A stretch of DNA of 64,000 nucleotides from Arachis hypogaea. Its lineage: Eukaryota > Streptophyta > Magnoliopsida > Fabales > Fabaceae. The translations under genes and the position numbers were made by a program. Below, in pieces: positions 1 to 10,480 of the stretch. Positions within the stretch are counted from its first letter, which is position 1, and each line of letters starts with the position of its first letter. The notes beneath the pieces were generated by a model that saw only the letters and a list, made by a program, of their open reading frames with translations, did not search any database and was not told the DNA's origin. Location of the stretch: NCBI RefSeq assembly GCF_003086295.3, contig NC_092051.1, positions 79,368,445 through 79,432,444 on the forward strand. The letters run 5' to 3'.

Positions 1-41
1 CCTAAATCGTGGCATAACAAGTTTATGCGCATCACTCCCTT

Positions 42-362
42 GTGTTCAAAACTCAAGGATCTCCCTCTGCAACCATGGAAAGGAAGCAGAAAAAGCTTCT
101 CTCAAAGCAGAGTCAACCAGAGCCCCCACAGTCAAACTCTAAGTTTGGTGTTGGGAGGCCACAACCAAACTTTAAGTTTGGTATTGAACTCCCATATCCA
201 AACTCTAAGTTTGGTGTTGGAGAGTCTCAACAAAGCTCTGCACATCTGAGAAGCTCCATGAGAGCCCACTGTCAAGCTATTGACATTAAAGAAGCGCTTG
301 ATGGGAGGCAACCCAATTTTTATTTATCTAACTATATTTTTCTTAGTTATATGTCTTTGTAG
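42..362 (+). pseudogene. C-terminal tail of family A gag-pro
   Basis: The frame begins at the point matching the end of the A-inner protease frame (QGSPSATMERK here, QGSPSVTMERK there). It then runs through repeated NSKFGVG-type motifs encoded by copies of the AAGTTTGGTGTTG DNA motif. A-inner stops shortly after this motif run. Here that stop is lost, and the frame reads on into sequence that is untranslated in the sister copy. No protease core is present because it would lie upstream, outside or deleted. This is element debris, not a host gene. Confidence 0.7.
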
Positions 363-431
363 GTTCATGATCATGTGGAGTCACAAAATAAATATAAAAA
401 TTAAAAACGGAATCAAAAATAGCAGAAGAAA

Positions 432-640
432 AATCACACCCTGGAGGAGCATCTGTCTGGCGTTCAGCGCCAGAACAGAGCATGGTTCTGGCGCTGAACG
501 CCCAAAATGGGCAACATCCTGGCGCTGAACGCCCAGAACAAGCATGGTTCTGGCGTTCAACGCCAGAAAAGGCAGCAATTGGGCGTTGAACGCCCAAAAT
601 GGGCACCAACCTGGCGCTGAACGCCCAGAGTTGTGTGCAA
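432..640 (+). repeat. Array of CTGGCGTT-AACGCCAG palindromes
   Basis: About seven short perfect or near-perfect inverted repeats of the type TGGCGTTCAACGCCA lie 15-30 bp apart. Both CTGGCGCTGAACGCCC and CTGGCGTTCAACGCCAG variants occur. The array sits between the gag-pro tail and the 3' ORF. Equivalent arrays lie at 6832-7062 and 46563-46805, and single copies occur in A LTRs. Confidence 0.9.
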
Positions 641-960
641 AGGCATTTTGCATGCCTAAATTGGTGCAGGGATGTAAATGCCTTGACACCTCAAGATCTG
701 TGTACCCCAAAGAATCACCTCAGGATCTGTGGACCCCACAGGATCCCCACCTACCTCCACTCACTCTCTTCTCTCTTCTCAATCATCCTCTATTCCCAAT
801 AAACATTCTTCCCTATTAACCCTTTACCACTCACATCCATACACCCACTTACCTTCAAAATTCAACATCTCTTTCCCACCCAATCCCACCCATATGGCCG
901 AATATACACCTCCCTCCATCTCCTTCATATCTTCTTCTTCTTCTTCTATTCTTTCTTCTT

Positions 961-997
961 TTGCTCGAGGGCGAGCAACATTCTAAGTTTGGTGTGG
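961..997 (+). other. Internal hairpin plus AAGTTTGGTGT module (A1)
   Basis: TTGCTCG-AGGG-CGAGCAA (961-978) is a perfect 7-bp stem with a 4-base loop. It is followed 5 bases later by CTAAGTTTGGTGTGG (983-997). The same two-part module occurs at the 3' LTR junction (2457-2493). It lies about 40 bp upstream of the small 3' ORF start. Confidence 0.85.
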
Positions 998-1035
998 TAA
1001 AAGCATAGCTTTTTTATTTTTTTCCATAACCGTTG

Positions 1036-1348
1036 ATGGCACCTAAGGCCAGAGAAACCTCTAGAAAGAGGAAAGGGAAGACAAAAGCTTCCATCAAGGG
1101 TCTATAGCTCAGTGGTAGAACATTTGACTGCAAATCAAGAGATCCCTGAGATACCTCAGGGGATACATTTTCTTCCACACAATTATTGGAAGCAACTAAG
1201 GGTGGAACATCAAGAGCACTCCATCATGCTCCATGAAATAAGAGAAGATCAAAAAGCAATGAGGGAGGAGCAACAAAGACAAGGAAGAGACATAGAAGAG
1301 CTCAAGGACATCATTGGTTCCTCAAGAAGGAAACGCCACCATCACTAA
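1036..1348 (+). pseudogene. Small basic coiled-coil 3' ORF of family A, broken
   Basis: The ATG at 1036 opens MAPKARETSRKRKGK, a strongly basic, nuclear-signal-like start. The frame stops soon after because a tRNA-Cys fragment (1098-1146) replaces roughly 190 bp present in A-inner. The downstream part, in another frame, encodes EHQEHSIMLHEIREDQKAMR and then a Glu/Gln/Arg-rich helical stretch, ending in a His-rich tail. It is likely a short coiled coil. Copies lie at 47309-47802 (+) and 6184-6476 (-), all disrupted. I do not recognise the protein. Extra 3' ORFs are known in plant LTR elements, but no function can be read here. Confidence 0.65.
1098..1146 (+). pseudogene. tRNA-Cys(GCA) 5' half embedded in A1
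   Basis: The sequence begins GGGTCTATAGCTCAGTGGTA, as in plant tRNA-Cys. The D-loop AGTGGTA is present. The anticodon arm TTTGA-CTGCAAA-TCAAG pairs (one T-G pair) around a 7-base loop with U33 and anticodon GCA. The D stem has one mismatch (GCTC/GAAC). Sequence identity ends around the variable loop; no T arm or 3' acceptor strand follows, so the gene cannot make a tRNA. The piece lies exactly where A1 lacks sequence present in A-inner. Confidence 0.85.
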
Positions 1349-2456
1349 GGTGGATTCATTCCTTGTTCTTATTTCTTCTGTTTTTCGTTTTCTATGTTAT
1401 GTGCTTATCTATGTTTGTGTCTTCATTACATGATCATTAGTAGTTAGTAACTATGTCTTAAAGTTATGAATGTCTTATGAATCCATCACCTCTCTTAAAT
1501 GAAAAATGTTTTAATTCAAAAGAACAAAAAGTACATGAGTTTCGAATTTATCCTTGAACTTAGCTTAATTATATTGATGTGGTGACAATGCTTCTTGTTT
1601 TCTGAATGTATGCTTGAACAGTGCATATGTCTTTTGAAGTTGTTGTTTAAGAATGTTAAATATGTTGGCTCTTGAAAGAATGATGACTAGGAGACATGTT
1701 ATTTGATAATCTAAAAAATCATAAAAATAATTCTTGAAGCAAGAAAAAGCAGCAAAGAACAAAGCTTGCAGAAAAAAAAAATTAGGCGAAAAAAAAATAG
1801 AAAGAAAAAGAAAAAGCAAGCAGATAAAGCCAAAGCTCTTAAAACCAAAAGGCAAGAGCAAAAAGCCAATAACCCTTAAAACCAAAAGGCAAGGGCAAAT
1901 AAAAAGGATCCCAAGACTTTGAGCATCAGTGGATAGGAGGGCCTAAAGGAATAAAATCCTGGTCTAAGCGGCTAAACCAAGCTGTCCCTAACCATGTGCT
2001 TGTGGCGTGTAGGTGTCAAGTGAAAACTTGAGACTGAGCGGTTAAAGTCAAGGTCCAAAGCAAAAAAAGAGTGTGCTTAAGAACCCTGGACACCTCTAAT
2101 TGGGGACTTTAGCAAAGCTGAGTCACAATCTGAAAAGGTTCACCCAATTATGTGTCTGTGGCATTTATGTATCCGGTGGTAATACTGGAAAACAAAGTGC
2201 TTAGGGCCACGGCCAAGACTCATAAAGAAGCTGTGTTCAAGAATCATCATACTGAACTAGGAGAATCAATAACACTATCTGAACTCTTAGTTCCTATAGA
2301 TGCCAATCATTCTGAACCTCAATGGATAAAGTGAGATGCCAAAACTATTCAAGAGGCAAAAAGCTATAAGTCCCGCTCCTATGATTGAAGCTCTGTTTCA
2401 TTGATAGTTTGGAATTTATAGTATATTCTCTTCTTTTTATCCTATTTGATTTTCAG
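1349..2456 (+). other. A1 3' non-coding region
   Basis: No gene is seen. The region has an A-rich, Lys-codon-like tract (1735-1905) that matches the T-rich tract at 5690-5770 in the opposite strand of A-outer. The rest is conserved 3' untranslated sequence shared with A-inner (47803-48896) and A-last (63304-64000, minus). Confidence 0.75.
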
Positions 2457-2493
2457 TTGCTTGGGGACAAGCAACAATTTAAGTTTGGTGTTG
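2457..2493 (+). promoter_or_regulatory. Polypurine-tract junction with hairpin (A1)
   Basis: TTGCTTG-GGGA-CAAGCAA (2457-2474, 7-bp stem) is followed by TTTAAGTTTGGTGTTG (2478-2493), which directly abuts the LTR start TGATGAGCGG. By position this is the plus-strand priming site, although it is G/T-rich rather than a classical A/G tract. Confidence 0.75.
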
Positions 2494-2867
2494 TGATGAG
2501 CGGATAATTTATACGCTTTTTGACATTGTTTTTAGTATGTTTTTAGTAGGATCTAGTTACTTTTAGGGATGTTTTCATTAGTTTTTATGTTAAATTCACA
2601 TTTCTGGACTTTACTATGAGTTTGTGTGTTTTTCTGTGATTTCAGGTATTTTCTGACTGAAATTGAGGGACTTGAGCAAAAATCAGATTCAGAGGTTGAA
2701 GAAGGACTGCTGATGCTGTTGGATTCTGACCTCCCTGCACTCAAAGTAGATTTTCTGGAGATACAGAACTCAAAATGGCGCGCTTCCAATTGAGTTGGAA
2801 AGTAGACATCTAGGGCTTTCCAGAAATATATAATAGTCCATACTTTGGCCAAGAATAGACGACGTAA

Positions 2868-2975
2868 ACTGGCGTTCAACACCAGCTTTCTACCCAAATC
2901 TGGCGTCCAGCGCCAGAAAAGGAGCCAAAACCAGAGTTGAACGCCCAAACTGGCACAAATACTGGCGTTCAACTC
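2868..2975 (+). repeat. GGCGTT palindromes inside A1 LTR
   Basis: Several CTGGCGTT and AACGCC half and full palindromes occur, for example TGGCGTCCAGCGCCA. They match the array in the internal 3' region. Equivalent clusters lie at 4577-4690, 22222-22340, 49330-49410, 50480-50600, 57350-57420 and 62780-62900. Confidence 0.75.
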
Positions 2976-3093
2976 CAAGAAGGACCTCTACACGTGCAAC
3001 ACTTTAGCTCAGCCCAAACACACACCAAGTGGGCCCCGGAAGTGGATTTATGCATCAATTACTTACTCATGTAAACCCTAGTGACTAGTTTAT

Positions 3094-3103
3094 TATAAAT
3101 AGG
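3094..3103 (+). promoter_or_regulatory. LTR TATA box (A1)
   Basis: TATAAATAGG lies about 600 bp into the LTR. The same box is at 22448, 49534 and 50712 on the plus strand, and on the minus strand at 4442-4451, 57209-57218 and 62656-62665, so it is probably the LTR core promoter. Confidence 0.65.
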
Positions 3104-4213
3104 ACCTTTTACTATTGTATTTGGTATCTTTGATCAGTTGTATGCTATCTTAGATCACAATTGAGGGCTGGCCTCTCGGCCATGCCTGGACTTTCACTTA
3201 TGTATTTTTAACGGTAGAGTTTCTACACTCCATAGATTAAGGTGTGGAGCTCTGCTGTTCCTCAAAGATTAATGCAAAGTACTACTGTTTTCTATTCAAT
3301 TCATCTTATTTCGCTTCTAAGATATCCATTCGCACCCAAGAACGTGATGAAGGTGATGATTATGTGTGACGCTCATCATCCTTCTCCCTTATGAACGCGT
3401 GCCTGACAAACACTTCTGTTCTACATGAATTAAGCTAGAATGAATATCTCTTAGATCTCCTAACCAGAATCTTCGTGGCGTAAGCTAGAATGATGGCGGC
3501 ATTCAAGAGAATCCGTAAAGTCTAAACCTTGTCTGTGGTATTCCGAGTAGGATTCAATGATTGAATGACTGTGACGAGCTTCAAACTCGCGAGTGCTGGG
3601 CGTTATTGACAGACGCAAAAGGAGGGTGAATCCTATTCCAGCATGATCGAGAACCGACAGATGATTAGCCGTACTGTGACAGAGCATGTGAGCATATTTT
3701 TCACTGAGAGGAGGGGATGTAGCCACTGACAACGGTGATGCCCTTGCATAAAGCCAGCCATGGAAAGGAGTAAGACTGATTGGATGAAGATAGCAGGAAA
3801 GCAGAGGTTCAGAGGAACGAAAGCATCTCCATTCGCTTATCTGAAATTATCACCAATGAATTACATAAGTATTTCTATCCCTATTTTATTATATTAAATT
3901 CAAAAACACCATTATCCATTTATATCTGCCTAACTGAGATTTGCAAGGTGACCATAGCTTGCTTCATACCAACAATCTCCGTGGGATTCGACCCTTACTC
4001 ACGTAAGGTATTACTTGGACGACCCAGTGCACTTGCTGGTTAGTTGTATCAAAGTTGTGAACCATGGTATTGGCATCATGTTCTTGGCGCCATTACCAGG
4101 GAAAGAAAGAGCCATGAATTTTACATAATTAAAGTGTAATCACGATTACGCGTACCAAGTTGCTCACGTTGCCAGGGATTGTTCGAGCCTGGACATCACA
4201 ATTTCGTGCACCA

Positions 4214-5059
4214 CCCCTTCATTCTGACTTAACTGAATTAAGTACGAGAGTATATACTGGAGAAGAAGTTGGCGTGAATTGAAAGGAAAACAATAGTACT
4301 TGCATTAATTCATGAAGAACAGTAGAGCTCCACACCTTAATATATGGGATGTAGAAACTCCACCGTAGAAAATACATAAGTGAAAAGAGGTCTAGGCATA
4401 GCCGTGAAGCCAGCCTCCAAACGTGTACAATGGTAAAAAGTGCTATTTATACTAAACTACTAACCTAGGTTTACAGAAAATGAGTAACTAAGTGCAGATA
4501 GTGCAGAAATCTACTTTCGGAGCCCACTTGGTATTTTCTTGGGCTGAGCATTGAGCTTTACACGTGCATATGCTGTTCCTGGAGTTAAATACCAGCTTGG
4601 GTGCCAGTTTTGGCGTTTAACTCCAATTCTGGTGCCAGTTTGGGCGTTTTACGCCAGGAAGTTTTAGGCTGGCTTTGAACGCCAGTCTGGGCCATCAAAT
4701 CTCGAACAAAGTATACACTATTATATATTGCTGGAAAGCCCAAGATGTCTACTTTCCAACGCAATTAAGAGCACTCCAATTGAGCTTCTGTAGCTCCAGA
4801 AAATCTACTTCGAGTGCAGGAGTGTCAGAATCCAAGAGCATCTGCAGTCCTTTTTCAGCCTCTGAATCAGATTTTTGCTCAGGTCCCTCAATTTCAGCCA
4901 GAAAAACCTGAAATTATAGAAAAACACACAAAATCTTAGTAAAGTCCAGAAATGTGATTTTTGAATAAAAACTAATAAAAATATCATAAAAAGTAACTAA
5001 AACATACTAAAAACTATGTAAAAACAATGCCAAAAAGGGTATAAATTATCCGCTCATCA
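4214..5059 (-). repeat. A-outer 3' LTR, left part removed by A1
   Basis: On the minus strand this reads from TGATGAGCGG (ending at 5059) through a TATA box (4442-4451) to the A1 insertion point. About 816 bp of the LTR end, present in the 5' LTR at 56138-56953, is missing here and should lie left of A1 outside the window. Confidence 0.88.
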
Positions 5060-5096
5060 CAACACCAAACATAAATTGTTGCTTGTCCCCAAGCAA
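5060..5096 (-). promoter_or_regulatory. Polypurine-tract junction with hairpin (A-outer)
   Basis: On the minus strand the hairpin TTGCTTG-GGGA-CAAGCAA (5079-5096) is followed by a slightly mutated TTTATGTTTGGTGTTG directly beside the LTR start. Confidence 0.72.
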
Positions 5097-6183
5097 CTAA
5101 AAATAAAATAGGATAAAAAGAAGAGAAAATACAATAAATTCCAAACTTATCAATGAAGGTTAGCTTTAATTAGATGAGCGGAACTTGTAGCCTTTTCGCT
5201 TCTGAACAGTTTTGGCATCTTACTTTATCCTTTGAAGTTCAGAATGATTGGCATCCATAGGAACTTAGAATTCAGATAGTGTTATTGATTCTCTTAGTTC
5301 AATATGTTGATTCTTGAACACAGCTATTTTATGAGTCTTGGCCGTGACCCTAAGCATTTTGTTTTTCAGTATTACCACCGGATACATAAATGCCACAGAC
5401 ACATAACTGGGTGAACTTTTTCAGATTGTGACTCAGCTTTGCTAGAGTCCCCAGTTAGAGGTGCCCAGAGTTCTTAAGCACACTCTTTTTTCTTTGGACC
5501 ACGGCTTTAACCGCTCAGTCTCAAGCTTTTCACTTGACACCTTCACGCCACAAGCACATGGTTAGGGACAGCTTGGTTTAGCCACTTAGGCCAGGATTTT
5601 ATTCCTTTGGGCCCTCCTATCCATTAATGCTCAAAGCCTTGGATCCTTTTTACCCTTGCCTTTTGGTTTAAAGGGCTATTGGCTTTTTCTGCTTGCTTTT
5701 TCTTTTTCTTTCTTTTTTTTCTCTTTTTCTTTATTTTTTTCGCCTTTTTTTTTGCAAGCTTTGTGTTCACTGCTTTTTCTTGCTTCAAGAATCAATTTTA
5801 TGATTTTTCAGATTATCAATAACATTTCTCCTTTTTCATTATTCTTTCAAGAGCCAACAATTTTAACATTCATAAACAACAATATCAAAAATATGCACTG
5901 TTCAAGCATTCATTCAGAAAACAAAGAGTATTGCCACCACATCAAAATAATTAAACTAATTTCAAGATAAAATTCAAAATTCATTTACTTCTTGTTCTTT
6001 TGCAAATAAAAGCAAATTTTTTATTTAAGAAATGTAATGGATTCATAGGACATTCATAGCTTTAAGACATAGATATTAGACACTAATGATCATGTAATAA
6101 AAACACAAACATAGATAGAACATAAAGCATAGAATTCGAAAAACAGAAAAATAAGAACAAGGAAATTAAAGAACAGGTCCACC
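5097..6183 (-). other. A-outer 3' non-coding region
   Basis: Non-coding sequence homologous to 1349-2456 and 47803-48896 in opposite orientation. It includes a T-rich tract at 5690-5770. No gene is seen. Confidence 0.75.
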
Positions 6184-6476
6184 TTAGTGATGGCGGCTAG
6201 TTCTTCTTCTTGAAGATCCCATGGAGTGCTTTAGCTCTTTAATATCTCTTCCTTGCCTTTGTTGCTCCTCTTTCATGGCCTTTTGGTCCTCTCTGATTTT
6301 ATGGAGGATAATAGAGTGCTGTTGTTGAGGTCCATGAGTGGGCTCTCTTGTTTGCTCCATCCTCTTTCTAGTGATGGGATTTTGAGATGAATTTCTCCAT
6401 CTCTCATAACTCAGAGTTGGAAGCAACTACCTTCCCTTTCCTCTTCCTAGAGGTTTCTCCGGCCTTAGGTGCCATT
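6184..6476 (-). pseudogene. Small basic coiled-coil 3' ORF of A-outer, broken
   Basis: Minus-strand ATG at 6476 opens MAPKAGETSRKRKGK. An in-frame TGA follows after about 24 codons, and a later frame gives KRMEQTREPTHGPQQQHS and the REDQKAMKEEQQRQGRDIKE coiled-coil segment with a basic/His tail. The middle is shorter than in A-inner. This is the same unrecognised ORF as at 1036-1348 and 47309-47802. The conserved start, basic patch and coiled coil in three copies suggest it was once a real protein of this family. Confidence 0.65.
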
Positions 6477-6510
6477 AATGGTTATGGAAAAACAAAAAAC
6501 TGAGCTTTTC

Positions 6511-6547
6511 CACACCAAACTTAAAAGCTTTGCTCGTCCTCGAGCAA
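6511..6547 (-). other. Internal hairpin plus AAGTTTGGTGT module (A-outer)
   Basis: On the minus strand TTGCTCG-AGGA-CGAGCAA (6530-6547, 7-bp stem) is followed by TTAAGTTTGGTGTG (6511-6524), just upstream of the 3' ORF, as in A1 and A-inner. Confidence 0.85.
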
Positions 6548-6831
6548 AATAAGATAGAAGGGAGTAGAAGAAGAGTGATGCAATTAATTTTGAAAACATA
6601 TTAATGTATAAAAGAAAGAGAGTTGAAAAGAATTTGAAAAGATATGTAAGTCTTGAAAACGTTTTAAAAGAATTAAAAAGAGAATTAAAAAGAATTGGAA
6701 AGATTATTAATTTTTTAAAATAGAAATTGAAAGATGAAAGTTTAAAATATGTTTGATGCAAAAAATTATGAATTAAAACATGAAAAATTGAAAAAACCGA
6801 ATTGGAAACAAAATTACCTCCCTTGTGTCAT

Positions 6832-7062
6832 CCTGGCGTTAAACTCCCAGAATGCTATCTATTCTGGCGTTTAACGCCCACTTGACTGCCATTTTGGGCG
6901 TTTAACGCCCAGCCAGATACCTTGGCTGGCGTTAAAAGCCAGGATTCCTTCTTTAATGGGCGTTTTTCTGAATGCCCAGAATGCTGCCCATTTTGGCGTT
7001 TAACATCCAGAATGCTATCCTTACTGGCGTTTAAATGCCAGTAAGCCTGTCCTCCAGGGTGT
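6832..7062 (-). repeat. Array of CTGGCGTT-AACGCCAG palindromes (A-outer)
   Basis: About eight units such as TGGCGTTTAACGCC are spaced 20-30 bp apart. It is the positional equivalent of 432-640 and 46563-46805. Confidence 0.88.
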
Positions 7063-7261
7063 GCTATTTTTGATGCTGTTTTTGATTTTTCTTTATTTTT
7101 GCAACTATTTTTATCACTTCACATGATCATCAACCTAAAGAAAACATAAAATAACAATGAAAAACAAATGTATAAAATAAATATAATTAAATAACATTGG
7201 GTTGCCTCCCGATAAGCGCTTCTTTAATGTTAATAGCTTGACAGTGAGCTCTTAGTGGGCT

Positions 7262-7369
7262 TCACAGAGACTCAGAGCTTAATGGTGGCCTCCTAACACC
7301 AAACTTAGAAGTTGAGTGTGGGGGCTCTGTTTGACTCTGTATTGAGAGAAGCCTTTCATGCTTCCTCTC
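7262..7369 (-). pseudogene. Tail of A-outer gag-pro, cut by element B
   Basis: On the minus strand this continues the frame that is interrupted at 53250. It gives a KFGVRRPP-type motif tail and stops with TGA at 7264-7262. Joining 53250 and 7369 across B, with one copy of CTCTC, gives the sequence order seen uninterrupted at 46200-46260. This shows B landed in this coding tail. Confidence 0.8.
7365..7369. repeat. Target site duplication CTCTC of element B (left)
   Basis: CTCTC lies directly before the B LTR end at 7370 and again directly after the other B end (53245-53249). The sequence occurs once in the uninterrupted homologue. Confidence 0.92.
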
Positions 7370-8875
7370 TGATGATCGGAAGATTGATGGTTTAGAACTC
7401 ACAATAAATTCTCGTTGCAAGTATAGTTTCTAAACCAAGCAATAATCCTTTCATACAAAAAAACTTGTTTGTCACTTAAGCAAACCCAATTAAATTGATA
7501 ACCGATGTATTGAAACCTCGGGTCGTCTCTCAAGGAATTGCAGGGAGGTATGATTTATTATTGGTTATGGAAAAAGGTGTATTTTTGGGTTTTTGAAATA
7601 GGGAACAAGTAATTTAAATGGCAAGGAAAATAAATTAATAATTAAGAGAATCTCTTGGCAAGGTATAAGAGCTGGAAATTCTATCCTATTTATCCTTATC
7701 AGGTGTGATGAGAATTGTTTGTTGCTCCCACTTAGTTAACCCTTACTAAATAAAGGAAAGTCAAGTGGACTAATTAATTTGATCCTCAAGTCCTAGTCAA
7801 CTCCTGTGGAAAGACTAGCTTTAGAGCGATCCAAATCAATCAGCAATTCCCAAATCTCAATCAACTGCTGAGTTTGACAACTCAAGTGTTACCAATTACT
7901 TAACCAAAACTAAAAAAAGAAAAATATAAATTAAATTAAAAGCATTAATAGCATAAATTTGAAGAAAGTAATCTTAAATCTGAAATACCTCAATATGCAT
8001 TAAATAGAATATTCAAATCTAACATGAGAAGGTTCATAAGCCACTTTGGCAACATAAGTCAAATACAAGTAAAATCATTAGAATAAATAAAAGTAGAAGA
8101 GAAACATTAATTAAAGGAATATTGAACCTGTGATTAAAGAGAAGTAGCCTAATCATAATAGAAATCCCAAATCCTAATCCTAAATCCTAATCCTAAGAGA
8201 GAGGAGAGAGCCTCTTTCTCTAAAACTACATCTAAACCTAAAATTGTGAATTCTCCATGTTCTCTCTATCATCCTCTTCGATTCCCCCATTCTCTGGCAT
8301 CTATTCCGTGCTTCTGGGCTTGGATCTAGGCCGAAAGGGGCCCAGATATCATTGAGGGCATTTTCTGCATATTCTTGTACGTGGCGTCCGTCACGCGTAC
8401 GCGTGGGTCACGCGTTCGCATCGTTTGGAGTTTTTCCTGGTCACGTGTACGCGTCAGTCATGCGTACGCGTCATTTGCGTTATGCTCAAAGCACATGTCC
8501 GCGTCATCCATGCGTACGCTTCGCTGCCATTTTGCGCTAGGCACGCGTCCACGTCGTCCATATGTTCGCGTCGCTGCCTTTTCTTCAGAACTCCATTTTT
8601 GTGCTTTCCTTCCATTTTTGTATGTTTCCTTTCTGTCCTCTAAGTTATTCCTGCCCTATGAAGCCTGAAAATACTTAACACACAGATCACGCATCGAATG
8701 GTAATAAAGGATAATTAAAATTAATATTTTTAAAGAATTGGAAATATGTTTTCACATATATTATAAAATAAGGAAGGGAAAGTAAAACCATGCAATTCAT
8801 ATGAATAAGTGGGTGAAGAATTGATAAAAACACTCAATTTGAGCACAAGATGAATCATAAAATAGGGGTTTATCA
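7370..8875 (-). repeat. B 3' LTR
   Basis: 1506 bp. It matches the B 5' LTR at both ends. It contains about 130 bp (around 8032-8165) that the 5' LTR lacks, and an ACGCGT-rich array at 8380-8565. Confidence 0.92.
8380..8565. repeat. ACGCGT/CGCGTACGCG array in B LTR
   Basis: Repeated GTCACGCGTACGCGT-like units occur in an otherwise AT-rich LTR and give a dense cluster of CpG and MluI-like palindromes. The partner array in the other LTR is 52743-52945. Confidence 0.88.
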
Positions 8876-8912
8876 ACCTCCCCACACATAAACAATAGTA
8901 TGTCCTCATGCT
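8876..8912 (-). promoter_or_regulatory. Polypurine tract of B with hairpin
   Basis: The minus strand reads AGCATG-AGGA-CATACT (8897-8912, one mismatch), a short spacer, then TTATGTGTGGGGAGGT ending at the LTR start TGATAAACCCC. GTGGGGAGG is a good polypurine tract. Confidence 0.8.
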
Positions 8913-10442
8913 AAATCCAAGAGAAAAAAGTGAAGGTAGAATGGTGGAATCTTATGCAATGCAATCTATTCTAAATGCAAGCTACCTAAAATGAATCATG
9001 CAATTCTAATTATCATCCACCTATATATACAGAGCTTACATGTGGTTAATTTGATTGATATTTTCAAGGAATCACATATGCATAGCCAAGCCTAAATCAT
9101 GTTAAAGCACTTTCACCATTGAGTTGAGTCAAAGGAATTCACAAACTTGCAAGACAATTAACAATTAAACAGGGATATATAGAGATGAGCTATTAAACCC
9201 TCACTGAATTTTGTGTTTACTCTCTAGTCACTCAGTGTTTGGGGTTAATCACTCTATTCTTTTCTATTCATGCTTTCTAAAACTTTGTTCTTCATCTAAC
9301 CAATCAACAAATATCTAATGCATACATACAAACATCATGAGGTCTTTTTGAAGGTTGTAATGAGGCCAAGGTAAAGGTGAGGATATATATAAGGCTAAGT
9401 GAGCTATAAGTTGAATCCCTGATTAGTCTAAGATCTCACCTAACATATACATTCTCTATAAAAATTTAAACTTATCCTGGTCTTCCCAATTTTTTCACTT
9501 TCTTATTACATACTCATATACCAACTTTATTTTGATTTTACCTCATGTGCATTGATTTCTTTACTAAACTTATTATTGGGGTAATTTTGTCGCCTTATTT
9601 ATTTATGTAATTAAAAGGGATTTTTTTTAAAACATAAACACAACATATATCAATACACATGTTATTTTAATTTAAATTTGTTTCACATGAGCATGCTCCC
9701 AAATTTCTGATTATTTTACTAATTTAATCCTTTCCTATCAACCCATGTTCCCATGTTTCCCTACACTTAGTGGATACACAATCTCTATCTTAAGCTAACC
9801 AAGGATTCAACTTGGGATTTTTAATTTTTTTTCTGCTTAAAGCTAGTGATGTGGTTATAGAACAAAAGGGGATTAAAAAAGCTCAAGGGGACTAACAAGG
9901 GTGATGTTGGAGGTATTCTTATTTGGGATAAGTGAGCAAAACAAGCAATGGCCTCAATCACATGCATGTATATATCTACAAACTATATTGGACATATAGA
10001 TTGAAACAAAGTTAAGATTACAACCATAGAAAAGAAGTGCAAAACACACAGAAATGAAATTTATGGTTGAATATAGCCATACAATTAAGCTTAAAAACTC
10101 ACGGGTTGTGTGTTCTCTGGCTCAAAAACCATTTATCAGTTATGTATGTCATGCAAGTAGAAATCAAGAGTTTCCATTCAACTAAATGTGAATCTTAGAA
10201 TGGCTTTTATAAACTTTAGTATTTTCCATGAAAAATGTTGTCAATTAACCAACATTTATTGCTATATATATATATAAGGTGTGTGGATTGTTGTGATTCT
10301 GTTATACTAAAGTTTCTAGTTTACTCTTTTTATTTTAAATTAAACCAAATTATCATATGCTAAAAGGGTAAACTAAACTAATTAATCTATATTTTCTATA
10401 TCACAACTTAATAAGCTAAAAGTGCAAACTAACTAAATATCT
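8913..10442 (-). other. B 3' non-coding region
   Basis: AT-rich with no credible ORF. Parts resemble, in opposite orientation, the E 3' region around 16070-16900, for example the shared phrases around TGATTGAGGCCAT and TTTGCTCACTTATCC. B and E are therefore related families. Confidence 0.7.
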
Positions 10443-10443
10443 A

Positions 10444-10477
<34 letters not shown>
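10443..10477. repeat. AT dinucleotide microsatellite
   Basis: A run of about 14 TA repeats in the B interior. Confidence 0.95.

Positions 10478-10480
<3 letters not shown>

Larger units (their letters stand above)
1..2493 (+). mobile_element. A1 element: 3' part of internal domain
   Basis: This is the 3' part of a pol-less LTR element (family A) whose 5' half lies left of the window. It holds, in order, the tail of a gag-pro reading frame, a palindrome array, a hairpin plus AAGTTTGGTGT module, a small basic coiled-coil ORF with a tRNA fragment in it, about 1.1 kb of non-coding sequence, and the polypurine-type junction with the LTR at 2494. The same order occurs in A-inner (46076-48933) and A-outer (7369-5060, minus). 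The first ~33 bases do not match the other copies, so the left edge may be a rearranged junction. Confidence 0.85.
2494..4213 (+). repeat. A1 3' LTR
   Basis: The LTR starts TGATGAGCGGATAATTTATA and ends TTCGTGCACCA, so it has TG...CA ends and is 1720 bp long. It is followed directly by minus-strand A-outer LTR sequence (4214 onward), whose intact homologue at 56954 reads on without interruption. A1 therefore inserted into the A-outer LTR. It includes palindromes (2868-2975), a TATA box (3094) and an internal primer-site-like copy (4085-4102). Confidence 0.9.

Noticed and set aside
1098..1146. Functional tRNA-Cys gene
   Set aside because: The T arm and 3' acceptor strand are absent and the D stem has a mismatch.
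3460..3732. Minus-strand ORF in the A1 LTR, also seen in part at 62096-62293
   Set aside because: It is shared LTR sequence without codon bias. The frame is not kept in the other A LTRs.
8352..8668. Overlapping plus-strand ORFs in the B LTR, and 52615-53036
   Set aside because: CpG-rich palindromic arrays have few stop codons in several frames at once. The three frames are open together, so it is a composition effect.
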